A stretch of 64,000 nt of DNA from RGIG3528 sp045629005. Lineage in GTDB: Bacteria; Bacillota; Clostridia; Lachnospirales; Lachnospiraceae. The position numbers and the translations under genes are program-made. The notes beneath the pieces were generated by a model. That model was not told the origin of the DNA, made no database searches, and worked only from the letters and a program-made list of their open reading frames with translations. Shown one piece after another: positions 43,261 through 51,149 of this stretch (position 1 is its first letter; each line of letters opens with the position of its first letter). The DNA lies in contig JAZQQJ010000030.1 in NCBI GenBank assembly GCA_045629005.1, forward strand, positions 34,138-98,137. Reading direction: 5' to 3'.

Positions 43261-44175
43261 ATGAAAAAAGTAATTATTAAAGCATTTGCGGTTCTCTTTA
43301 CAGCAGTACTTTTAACAGGACTTGTAAAAGAAAATGCTGTTTTTGCCGAGGATAAGATTCATGTAGTGGACGGTGCAGGGCTTCTTTCAAGTGAAGAAGC
43401 AGCAGAGCTTGAGGCATATCTTGATGAGATAAGCGAACGTCTGGATTTTGATGTCGCTGCACTTACGACCAGTGACCTTGAGGGAAAGTCTCCCATGGAA
43501 TATGCCGATGACTTCTACGACTTAATGTACGGCCCCAATACAGATGGCTGTGTATTCCTGCGTTACATCAGTTCCTATGACAGGCAGCTTTGGATAAGCA
43601 CAAGCGGTATCGGAATTACATGCATTTATGATGATTACATTGATTTCATCTTTGATGCCGTCGACTGTTATATCGATCCGGGTGATTATTTCGATTTATT
43701 TAAGACTTATGGTTCTCTTGTAGATGATACGGTAAGCCGATATAAAGAAATGGGGAGTCCTGTTGACATTTGGTCAAACAGCGGAAAGACAATCTACTAT
43801 GACGAGAGAACCGGCGATTCATTTATCTATAATGGCGATGGCAGCAGAGATTACAGCATAAGCTACGGAATCGGTGACTGGATTTCAGAGTTCCTTAAAT
43901 GCTGTTTCTGGCCTCTTGTTGTAGGCTTATGCATTTCCTTGGGCATTTTAGGCAGCTGGAGGAAGAAGCTGAATTCTGTTGAGGCTGCAACAAATGCAGG
44001 CGGATACGAAGAGGAAGGCAGCTTTGAGCTTAGCCATCAGTCAGACGTATTTTTAAGACAGTCAGTTTCAAAGGTAAAGATTGAATCAAGCAGCTCTTCA
44101 TCCGGCGGTCACAGCAGCAGCTCGCACCACAGTTCGGGCGGCGGTTCACACGGTGGCGGTGGACGCTCAAGATAG
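43261..44175 (+). CDS. TPM-domain membrane protein with glycine/serine/histidine-rich tail
   Basis: A 304-residue protein. A signal peptide (about 1-29, cleaved near VFAED) is followed by a TPM domain (about 35-150; VVDGAGLLSSEEAAELEAYL, then a region corresponding to the YgcG family core). A transmembrane helix lies at about 218-236 (FWPLVVGLCISLGILG), and a cytoplasmic tail ends in SSSSSGGHSSSSHH and GGGSHGGGGRSR. The tail is typical of the family. TPM proteins are linked to membrane protein turnover and photosystem repair elsewhere; the role here is unknown. It is co-transcribed with the zinc-ribbon gene, with AAGGAGG before ATG. Confidence 0.87.
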   Translation: MKKVIIKAFAVLFTAVLLTGLVKENAVFAEDKIHVVDGAGLLSSEEAAELEAYLDEISERLDFDVAALTTSDLEGKSPMEYADDFYDLMYGPNTDGCVFLRYISSYDRQLWISTSGIGITCIYDDYIDFIFDAVDCYIDPGDYFDLFKTYGSLVDDTVSRYKEMGSPVDIWSNSGKTIYYDERTGDSFIYNGDGSRDYSISYGIGDWISEFLKCCFWPLVVGLCISLGILGSWRKKLNSVEAATNAGGYEEEGSFELSHQSDVFLRQSVSKVKIESSSSSSGGHSSSSHHSSGGGSHGGGGRSR

Positions 44176-44184
44176 GTGGTATTT

Positions 44185-44745
44185 ATGAAAAAAGAGTTTA
44201 AACCGGGAAATATGCTTTTCCCGCTTCCCGTAGTAATGCTTTCGTGTCAGAGACCGGGAGAAAAGCCAAATCTTATCACGGTTGCATGGGCAGGGACAGT
44301 TAACAGCGATCCCCCGATGGTTTCGGTTTCGGTTCGTAAAGAAAGATATTCGCATGACATAATTCTCGAAACGGGAGAGTTTGTCATTAATCTTACAAGC
44401 AGGGAACTTACATATGCTACAGACTGGTGCGGCGTAAAATCCGGACGGGATGTGGATAAGTTCAAGGAAATGAAGCTTACTCCTCAGGAGTCTCTTCACA
44501 TTTCGGCTCCGGGCATTGCCGAAAGCCCCGTGAACATTGAATGCAAGGTTACGGAGAGCAAGTCTCTCGGCTCACATACAATGTTTCTTGCTGAAGTTGT
44601 CGGCGTTACCGTTGATGATAAATATATGGACGAAAAGGGCGTTTTCCATCTTAACGATGCGGATCTCACCACATATTGCCACGGCTCCTACAGAAGCCTC
44701 GGAGACACACTCGGTACCTTTGGATACTCTGTAAAGAAGAAGTAA
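44185..44745 (+). CDS. Flavin reductase family (FMN-binding split-barrel) protein
   Basis: A 186-residue protein. ATG 44185 is preferred over GTG 44176 because AGGTGG (44174-44179) is then the ribosome site. FMN-binding features are LPVVMLSCQR, NLITVAWAGTVNSDPPMVSVSVRKERYSHDII and FVINLTSRELTYATDWCGVKSGRDVDKF. These proteins use NAD(P)H to reduce flavin or act as flavoproteins in anaerobes. The 3-prime end is duplicated just downstream (44754-44792), the relic of a second copy. It has a short gap to the TPM gene upstream and may share its transcript. Confidence 0.9.
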   Translation: MKKEFKPGNMLFPLPVVMLSCQRPGEKPNLITVAWAGTVNSDPPMVSVSVRKERYSHDIILETGEFVINLTSRELTYATDWCGVKSGRDVDKFKEMKLTPQESLHISAPGIAESPVNIECKVTESKSLGSHTMFLAEVVGVTVDDKYMDEKGVFHLNDADLTTYCHGSYRSLGDTLGTFGYSVKKK

Positions 44746-44753
44746 TCGAGGCT

Positions 44754-44792
44754 ACACTCGGTACCTTCGGATATTCTGTAAAGAAAAAGTAA
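44754..44792 (+). pseudogene. 3-prime remnant of a second flavin reductase gene
   Basis: Thirty-nine bases repeat the last 39 of the flavin reductase gene (44707-44745), encoding the same C-terminus TLGTFGYSVKKK and a stop. The two copies differ at three positions, all third-codon and silent (TTT/TTC, TAC/TAT, AAG/AAA). This pattern suggests both copies were once under coding selection, and that a complete tandem paralogue was lost by recombination, leaving its tail. Confidence 0.75.
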
Positions 44793-44811
44793 CTGAAATT
44801 CAGGTGACAGG

Positions 44812-46692
44812 ATGAAAAAGTTTAACGGAATTCTCATATTGATTGGCGCATTGAGTGCACTCGTGCTGGCATTTTTGCTTTATTCCACGGGTGTATTTTC
44901 GCCGAAGGAAGAAGAGAACCCGACACCTACGCCTGCCAACGAATATATGTCTCCACGTGATAACTACGAAATGGATTATGATGCCGATCCGAATCAAAGC
45001 AAGGAAATAGCCGTAATTCATGTAATGGAGAATTTTGTTGATTACGTTAATCCCGAACAGATTTACACGTATGGCTATCAGGAGGCTGTCAGAAAGAAAA
45101 TCAATGCTCTTATTGAAAACGGAGAGTATACCGAAGATAAGCCCCTCGTAATACATAATCCCTTTGGAACCAATTCGCAGTCTCTTTACGTTTACTTTGA
45201 AACAAAGGAGCCATGTGCCTGTGCATACAACGTGCATGTTTCCGATACGGATTCCAAAGCAGCTGATTTTGGCGGCAATGTTGTAGCTTCCAAAAAGCAT
45301 ATGAATTACGTTGACGGATGTGAAGAAGATGTTGATACATCATACATACACGAGTTCCAGGTTGTCGGAATACAGCCCGACATAGACAATACGATTACCT
45401 TCAGACTTGTAGATCAGAGCGGTATCATTCGTATGAGACGTTTCTACTACACCTTTGAAGAGGGCATTGTTAACGCAAATGAGCTCAAACTCGAAAAGGA
45501 ACGCGCAACAAAGACTATTGTTGTCGACGAAAAAACGCTTGAAACCGCAACGGTCAATGTTACCGATGAGGAACTTGAGAACGGTCTCTACTGCATCTTC
45601 AGGGCAAAGAACGGTTATGACCCTTATATGCTCGTATACGACAATGACGGATTTATGAGAATGGAAGTTCCTCTTGAGAAGGCATATGCAAAGAGCGCAT
45701 ATGTCAAAGATGGTGAGCTTTACCTCTTTGTTTCCGACAAGAAGTTTGTAAAAATCAGCTCGCTCGGAGAAGTAAAGAAAATATACACATCCGATGAGTA
45801 TACCTTCGGTAAGGATTTCTGCATTGATGACAAAGGAAACGTTCTTGTGCTTGCAAGTCGTACAGGCTCGGGCACAACTGACGATATTGTCTGTATCATT
45901 GATTTTGAAAAAGAAGCTGTATATGAGCTTTTCGACATGGGAAATTTCATGTCGTCACTTAAGAAAAAGCAAAATTGCAGCAACTGGCTCGGTCTTTCAT
46001 CCATTTCCTATACAGGCGATAACATGGTAGTCCTTTCTGCCGATGCTACAAATACTCTCATTAAAATGAGACGTATTTATAACGGTCCGAAGCTTGTATA
46101 CCTTGCAGGTGAGACGGATTATTTTGAGGACCTTCCGGACCTTCAGAAGATGTTCTTAATTCACGAAGGTGATTTTACATTCCCCACAACAGTTACCGAG
46201 CAGGGCTTCGAGAAATACGACAAAATACGTGAAAGCCGTTCTTACATCTGGGTTCTTGACAGGAATCTCGATTATGACTACGAAAAGAAGGAAGAGCATT
46301 TCGGCTATTACACAAGGCTTCTCCTTGACGATGAAGAACGTACTCTCAGACAGATTGATGAAAGCATTGTCATTAAAGGCATCACAGAGGAGTCTCACCT
46401 TGAGCTTTACGGCGACAACAAGCTTCTCGTAAAAGGTGACGGAAGCTCCTTCATCGAAGCAGACCACGAATTCAACACAATATATACGTTTACATATACT
46501 GCACCTGTTGTTCATAAGACAATAGAGCAGAAGGAATATGAAGAGGACAATCCGCCTCCGGACGATACAGTCCGTTATGTCGGTATATCAAAGATAAATC
46601 CCGTTTCTTACTTGTTCACGGATGAGATTATCGTTTATATCGATGGCGGAGCTCTCGATGACACCACGGCAGCTACAGGAGAAAGTAATTAA
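44812..46692 (+). CDS. Arylsulfotransferase (ASST)-like membrane-anchored protein lacking the catalytic histidines
   Basis: A 626-residue protein. A single N-terminal helix (about 6-27) and a short TPTP spacer lead to an extracellular domain. Residues about 110-225 resemble the ASST N-terminal beta domain (HNPFGTNSQSLYVYFETKEP and FQVVGIQPDIDNTITF). About 255-560 look like the beta-propeller, with DDKGNVLVLAS and DDIVCIIDFEKEAVYELFD equivalent to the family strands. The usual W-L/F-H-x-N-S motif reads NWLGLSS (391-397), and the other histidine strand reads FGKDFCID, so the sulfate-carrying and supporting histidines appear to be missing. It may bind rather than transfer. It sits between the flavin reductase and topB. 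Fold call moderate; loss of activity inferred. Confidence 0.65.
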   Translation: MKKFNGILILIGALSALVLAFLLYSTGVFSPKEEENPTPTPANEYMSPRDNYEMDYDADPNQSKEIAVIHVMENFVDYVNPEQIYTYGYQEAVRKKINALIENGEYTEDKPLVIHNPFGTNSQSLYVYFETKEPCACAYNVHVSDTDSKAADFGGNVVASKKHMNYVDGCEEDVDTSYIHEFQVVGIQPDIDNTITFRLVDQSGIIRMRRFYYTFEEGIVNANELKLEKERATKTIVVDEKTLETATVNVTDEELENGLYCIFRAKNGYDPYMLVYDNDGFMRMEVPLEKAYAKSAYVKDGELYLFVSDKKFVKISSLGEVKKIYTSDEYTFGKDFCIDDKGNVLVLASRTGSGTTDDIVCIIDFEKEAVYELFDMGNFMSSLKKKQNCSNWLGLSSISYTGDNMVVLSADATNTLIKMRRIYNGPKLVYLAGETDYFEDLPDLQKMFLIHEGDFTFPTTVTEQGFEKYDKIRESRSYIWVLDRNLDYDYEKKEEHFGYYTRLLLDDEERTLRQIDESIVIKGITEESHLELYGDNKLLVKGDGSSFIEADHEFNTIYTFTYTAPVVHKTIEQKEYEEDNPPPDDTVRYVGISKINPVSYLFTDEIIVYIDGGALDDTTAATGESN

Positions 46693-48711
46693 TTGAGTAA
46701 GAATCTTTACATAGCGGAAAAACCCAGTGTTGCAAAGGAATTTGCAAAAGCACTTCACGAGAATTTTTCCAACAGGGACGGTTATCAGGAGTCCGAGAAC
46801 AGCGTTGTTACATGGTGCGTAGGTCATCTCGTAACAATGAGCTACCCGGAAGTCTACGACCCGGCTTTGAAAAGGTGGAGCATGGACACTCTGCCGTTTT
46901 TGCCGAAGGAATACAAATACGAAATAATTCCGGACGTGAAAAAACAGTTCAATATAGTTAAAGACCTCCTGAATCGTGAGGACGTTACATGCATATACAT
47001 TTGCACGGACTCCGGACGTGAAGGAGAATACATATACAGGCTTGTGGACCAGGAAGCAAAGGTGCCTGCAAACAAGGAACGCCGTCGTGTGTGGATTGAT
47101 TCACAGACGGAGGAGGAAGTTTTAAGAGGAATAAGAGAAGCAAAAACATGGGACGCTTATGACAATCTTTCCGATGCGGCTTATCTTCGTGCAAAAGAAG
47201 ATTATCTCATGGGTATAAACTTCTCAAGAATCCTTACGCTCAGATATGGCAGTGTTGTTCAAAACTTTCTGAATGCCGAAAAGCGTGCTGCTATTTCGGT
47301 CGGACGTGTTATGACATGCGTACTTGGCATTGTAGTCCGGAGAGAAAGAGAAATACGTGAATTTGTCAAAACGCCCTTCTACAGAGTAGTAGCAAAGGCT
47401 GAACAGGGCTTTGAAGCAGAGTTCAGGGCAGTGGAAGGTAGCAGATATTACAATACCCCCGCACTTTATAAGGAGAACGGCTTCAAGAAAAAGGAAGACG
47501 CAGATAAGCTTATAGAGATGCTTTCAGGAAAAAATGCTACTGTGGCATCAATTGAAAAGAAGGTTGAAAAGAAGGCCGCTCCTTTACTTTTTAACCTTGC
47601 GGAGCTTCAGAACTCCTGCTCAAAGATATTCAAAATCAGCCCTGACGAAACACTTAAAATAACTCAGGAGCTTTACGAGAAAAAGCTTGTTACATACCCA
47701 AGAACGGATGCGAGAGTTCTTTCGACAGCCGTTTCAAAGGAAATAAACAAGAACATCAACGGTCTCAGAAACTTTGCACCCGTTGCGGACCTTGCAAAGG
47801 AAATTATCGAAACAGGGTCTTATAAGGGCGTCGAAAAGACTAAGTACTGTGATGATAAAAAGATTACCGACCATTACGCAATAATTCCGACAGGCCAGAC
47901 AAATGCTTATGCCGCACTCGGTCGCCTTCAGAAGAATGTGTATGAGCTCATTGTCCGAAGGTTTTTAAGCATTTTCTTCCCGCCTGCAGAGTACAGAAAG
48001 ATAGCGCTTTCGCTTGATATTGATGGCGAGAAGTTCTTTGCAAACTTCAAAGTGCTTGAAAAGGAGGGCTATCTTAAAGTAACAGGGCGAAAGAAAGAAG
48101 AGCCCGAGACAAAGAAGCAGGACGATGCCGAAGCAAAGAAACAGGACGATAAGCAGGAAGAGCAGGAAGATGTTATTGTAAGCTCCGATTCGCTTGAAAA
48201 AATCAACGCCTTGAAAAAGGGCGATACGGTCGGTATTACCGGAATGGAAGTTAAGGAAGGCGAAACAAAGCCTCCGAAACGTTACAACTCCGGCGATCTC
48301 ATCCTTACAATGGAAAATGCAGGACAGTTCATCGAAGATGAAGAACTGCGAGCCCAGATTAAAGGCGCGGGAATAGGCACAAGTGCGACGCGTGCCGAAA
48401 TTCTTTCAAAGCTTGTTAAAATAGAGTATCTGGCATTAAATAGCAAAACCCAGATATTTACGCCCACGAAGCTCGGGGAAATGATATATGAAGTCGTTAC
48501 GGGCTCAATATCACCGCTTCTGCGTGCCGATCTCACCGCAAGCTGGGAAAAAGGGCTTTCTCAGGTGGCCGAAGGAACAATTTCTTCAGAGGAATACATG
48601 AAAAAGCTTGAGGACTATGTTTCACGAATGACAATAAAAGTTAAAGGACTGAACAACAGTGCGCTGCTAAACGGTGCATTCCGTGAAGTTCAGAAGTATT
48701 ACACAAAATAG
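46693..48711 (+). CDS. topB: DNA topoisomerase III
   Basis: A type IA topoisomerase of 672 residues that unlinks DNA and resolves recombination intermediates. It starts with TTG directly after the previous stop, with AGGAG about 10 bases before; SKNLYIAEKPSVAKEFAKAL is the standard N-terminus. The Toprim domain has Glu9 in the first motif and CTDSGREGEYIYRL. The active-site Tyr is residue 335 in LVTYPRTDARVLS. Near 470-500 there is an unusual low-complexity insert of K, Q, D and E (such as KKQDDAEAKKQDDKQEEQED) before the GTSATRAEIL motif. No C-terminal zinc fingers are present. It is followed after 23 bases by the unknown gene. Confidence 0.95.
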   Translation: MSKNLYIAEKPSVAKEFAKALHENFSNRDGYQESENSVVTWCVGHLVTMSYPEVYDPALKRWSMDTLPFLPKEYKYEIIPDVKKQFNIVKDLLNREDVTCIYICTDSGREGEYIYRLVDQEAKVPANKERRRVWIDSQTEEEVLRGIREAKTWDAYDNLSDAAYLRAKEDYLMGINFSRILTLRYGSVVQNFLNAEKRAAISVGRVMTCVLGIVVRREREIREFVKTPFYRVVAKAEQGFEAEFRAVEGSRYYNTPALYKENGFKKKEDADKLIEMLSGKNATVASIEKKVEKKAAPLLFNLAELQNSCSKIFKISPDETLKITQELYEKKLVTYPRTDARVLSTAVSKEINKNINGLRNFAPVADLAKEIIETGSYKGVEKTKYCDDKKITDHYAIIPTGQTNAYAALGRLQKNVYELIVRRFLSIFFPPAEYRKIALSLDIDGEKFFANFKVLEKEGYLKVTGRKKEEPETKKQDDAEAKKQDDKQEEQEDVIVSSDSLEKINALKKGDTVGITGMEVKEGETKPPKRYNSGDLILTMENAGQFIEDEELRAQIKGAGIGTSATRAEILSKLVKIEYLALNSKTQIFTPTKLGEMIYEVVTGSISPLLRADLTASWEKGLSQVAEGTISSEEYMKKLEDYVSRMTIKVKGLNNSALLNGAFREVQKYYTK

Positions 48712-48734
48712 GTAAAAAGATGTTGGAGGAAGCC

Positions 48735-50501
48735 ATGGAGCTTGGAAAGACAGTATCAAGAGACATTTATATTGATGTGACATTAAAAGAGAATGAGCTT
48801 TCGGAGATATATCTTTATCTTGTGGATATGAAGGTGGATAAAAGCTTCAGAACATCCGAGTTTACCTTTTCCGTGCCGGATGAGGTTGCGGAGGATGAGG
48901 AAAAGCCCGACATCAGACTTCTCTGCTTTGAAAAGCTTCTTGAGCTTAAAGCAGAAGGCATAAGAACGCATTTCTTTGCAATTGATGCAAGAGAGGTTAT
49001 GCTTAACTTCATCGAACCCGTAAAGACAGCTGACGGAAGAGCAAGAAGATTCTTTAATGACATTGCAGACGCTGCACTTCCGGGCGAATGGCTTACAGAC
49101 TGCCTCAGCATGGGAAGAGTCATGGCTATGACTACTTTCGACGAGAAGCCCGAGCTTGGTGCAGGAATAAGAAGACGCCTTAAAGAAAAGTATCATAACG
49201 TTTCAGGTGAGATTAAAAAAGTTAAAAGCACACACCTTTTTGTACGCTATGACAAGCCTGCAACAGGGCCGGAGCTTTCCTTTAAGGTTACGGATGCAAC
49301 AATAAACACAATCGATGACATAAAGCTTCATGGACGCATCGAGGACGACATCATGGTTGCAAAAACATGCGAACTCCTCAATAAGTACCCCGAAGCAGAT
49401 GTTATTGCGGATAAAACAAGCATTCGCATTTATACACTCATTAAAAATGCCGAGATGCTGTCCTCTCAGGAGAACAACCGTCTTGTATACTCTGTGGGAA
49501 GTATGCTTTATGCCCTTGGTAAGACAGATGTTGCTGCAACAGCAGAGGGCTATCGTGATTACATCCTTAATGCAGAGGCACTTCGCTTCGGAAGATATGA
49601 TGACAAAACAGTCTACGGAATTCATTACTTCCTGCTTCCGGTAAGATACAATTCCGAAAAAGCATGGAAGAAGAATTTTAAGAACAATTCCCTTTGGGCT
49701 AAAAATGAAGGCAATGAAGATGAATATGTGCTCATAGGTGAAAAGAAAACTGCAGGCAAAAAGAAGAAAAACACCGGTTCAGGTGAAATGTTCGGCAGAC
49801 TTTCCTGCGAGAAGGGCAACGAAAAGTTTGTTCTTAAGTGCAGCAATGTTTCTGTTAGGAAATACATTCCCGGTTTTGCGGTTCTTACGATTGGGCTTGA
49901 GAATCATTTTTACCCCGGGCTTAAGGATATCCGAAGAATCAACGAGCTCTGTTCCTCACTTTGGGGCTCATCAAAGGCTGACGATCCGTTCCCGGATGTA
50001 ATGAACCTTCAGATGAAGACCGATGCAAAGACGTTCAGTCTTGATACTGTTAAGAGAAATGCTGCGGGCGTTGAGCCCTGGCTCGGACTTCTGCTTACAA
50101 TGGGCAGAAGGAAAGCAAACAAGGGCGGCAACTATTTCGGAACAGCCACCCTTTCGGAGAAGAGCTATGCATACTTTGATGATGGCTCACAGGGAATAGA
50201 TGCAGGCGCAGTGGATGCAATTTCGACAGCTCTTATAAAGAGCGAGTACATACTCAATCTCGAAAGAGAACTTGCAGAGACTGTAAGTTCAGGAAAGACA
50301 AAGGGCTATGTGCCTATGAACAAAAGCCGCAAAAAGGCAGTTAAGCGCTTGAACGGAGCGTTCAACTACATGCTTACGGCATACAGCTATGACGTTGAGA
50401 ACGGAGAGTTTGGAGAAAACTACAGACAGACCTACCGACTCAGAAAAGGTAAGGAAACAGAAGACAGACTGGAGAAAAAGTTCGATCTTTTGTACGAATA
50501 G
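48735..50501 (+). CDS. Protein of unknown function, 588 residues
   Basis: I do not recognise this protein. ATG 48735 is preferred over ATG 48720 because GGAGG (48725-48729) sits 5 bases before it. It has no signal peptide or membrane helix and a balanced, moderately acidic composition with a lysine-rich loop (AGKKKKNTG) near residue 343. Segments that may be conserved are GEWLTDCLSMGRVMAMTTF, SLWGSSKADDPFPDVMNLQM, AAGVEPWLGLLLTMGRRKANKGGNYFGTA and YVPMNKSRKKAVKRLNGAFNYMLTAY. It lies 23 bases after topB and 9 before rex, so it is likely expressed with DNA-maintenance genes, but no function follows from that. Confidence 0.75.
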   Translation: MELGKTVSRDIYIDVTLKENELSEIYLYLVDMKVDKSFRTSEFTFSVPDEVAEDEEKPDIRLLCFEKLLELKAEGIRTHFFAIDAREVMLNFIEPVKTADGRARRFFNDIADAALPGEWLTDCLSMGRVMAMTTFDEKPELGAGIRRRLKEKYHNVSGEIKKVKSTHLFVRYDKPATGPELSFKVTDATINTIDDIKLHGRIEDDIMVAKTCELLNKYPEADVIADKTSIRIYTLIKNAEMLSSQENNRLVYSVGSMLYALGKTDVAATAEGYRDYILNAEALRFGRYDDKTVYGIHYFLLPVRYNSEKAWKKNFKNNSLWAKNEGNEDEYVLIGEKKTAGKKKKNTGSGEMFGRLSCEKGNEKFVLKCSNVSVRKYIPGFAVLTIGLENHFYPGLKDIRRINELCSSLWGSSKADDPFPDVMNLQMKTDAKTFSLDTVKRNAAGVEPWLGLLLTMGRRKANKGGNYFGTATLSEKSYAYFDDGSQGIDAGAVDAISTALIKSEYILNLERELAETVSSGKTKGYVPMNKSRKKAVKRLNGAFNYMLTAYSYDVENGEFGENYRQTYRLRKGKETEDRLEKKFDLLYE

Positions 50502-50510
50502 GAGCTTTAT

Positions 50511-51149
50511 ATGAAAACAGGAGAGATTTCAACAGCTGTAATTAAAAGACTTCCAAGATATTACCGTTATCTCGGTGAGTTGCTTATCCACGGAGTTGTA
50601 AGAATATCTTCAAAAGAACTCAGTGAGAGAATGGGTGTCACAGCCTCCCAAATCCGTCAGGACTTAAACAATTTCGGCGGCTTCGGACAGCAGGGCTATG
50701 GCTAAAATGTTGAGCATCTTTACTCGGAAATCGGTAAGATTCTCGGCCTTGACCAGAAGAATGCAATGATTGTTATCGGGGCAGGTCATCTTGGACAGGC
50801 TATTGCAAATTACTCCGATTTTGAGCGTAGAGGCTTCATTATCAAAGCTCTGTTTGATGTTGATAAGTCGATTGTCGGTAAAGTTGTCAATCGTGTGCCT
50901 GTATATGACATGAGCGGGCTTGAAGGCTTCATTAAGGACAACAAGATTGTAATAGCCGCATTGGCAATTCCGAAGGATTCTGCACCTCAGGTGGCAAACG
51001 AGCTTGTTAAATACGGCATTAAGGCAATACTAAACTTTGCCCCTACAGATCTTTCGCTTCCAAAAGATGTTGCACAGGAAAACGTTCATCTTACAGAAAG
51101 TCTTATGAGACTTTCCTACAAGCTTAAAGCAAAGGAGGAGGAGTGGTGA
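50511..51149 (+). pseudogene. rex: Redox-sensing repressor Rex interrupted by a single in-frame stop codon
   Basis: Rex senses NADH/NAD and represses fermentation and respiration genes. Reading the frame from ATG 50511 through to TGA 51149 gives 212 residues, the usual Rex length, except that codon 65 (50703-50705) is TAA. The winged helix is intact (ISSKELSERMGVTASQIRQDLNNFGGFGQQGYG), and the same frame continues directly with NVEHLYSEIGKILGL, the Rossmann motif VIGAGHLGQAIA and the C-terminus. The family normally reads GYGYNVE here, so TAA replaces a Tyr codon by one base change. No other damage is visible. It could be a recent mutation, a sequencing or assembly error, or read-through. Confidence 0.85.

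Noticed and set aside
50766..51149. Separate short NAD-binding protein gene downstream of a short winged-helix gene
   Set aside because: Both pieces are in the same frame and together make a normal-length Rex; the split is caused by one stop codon.
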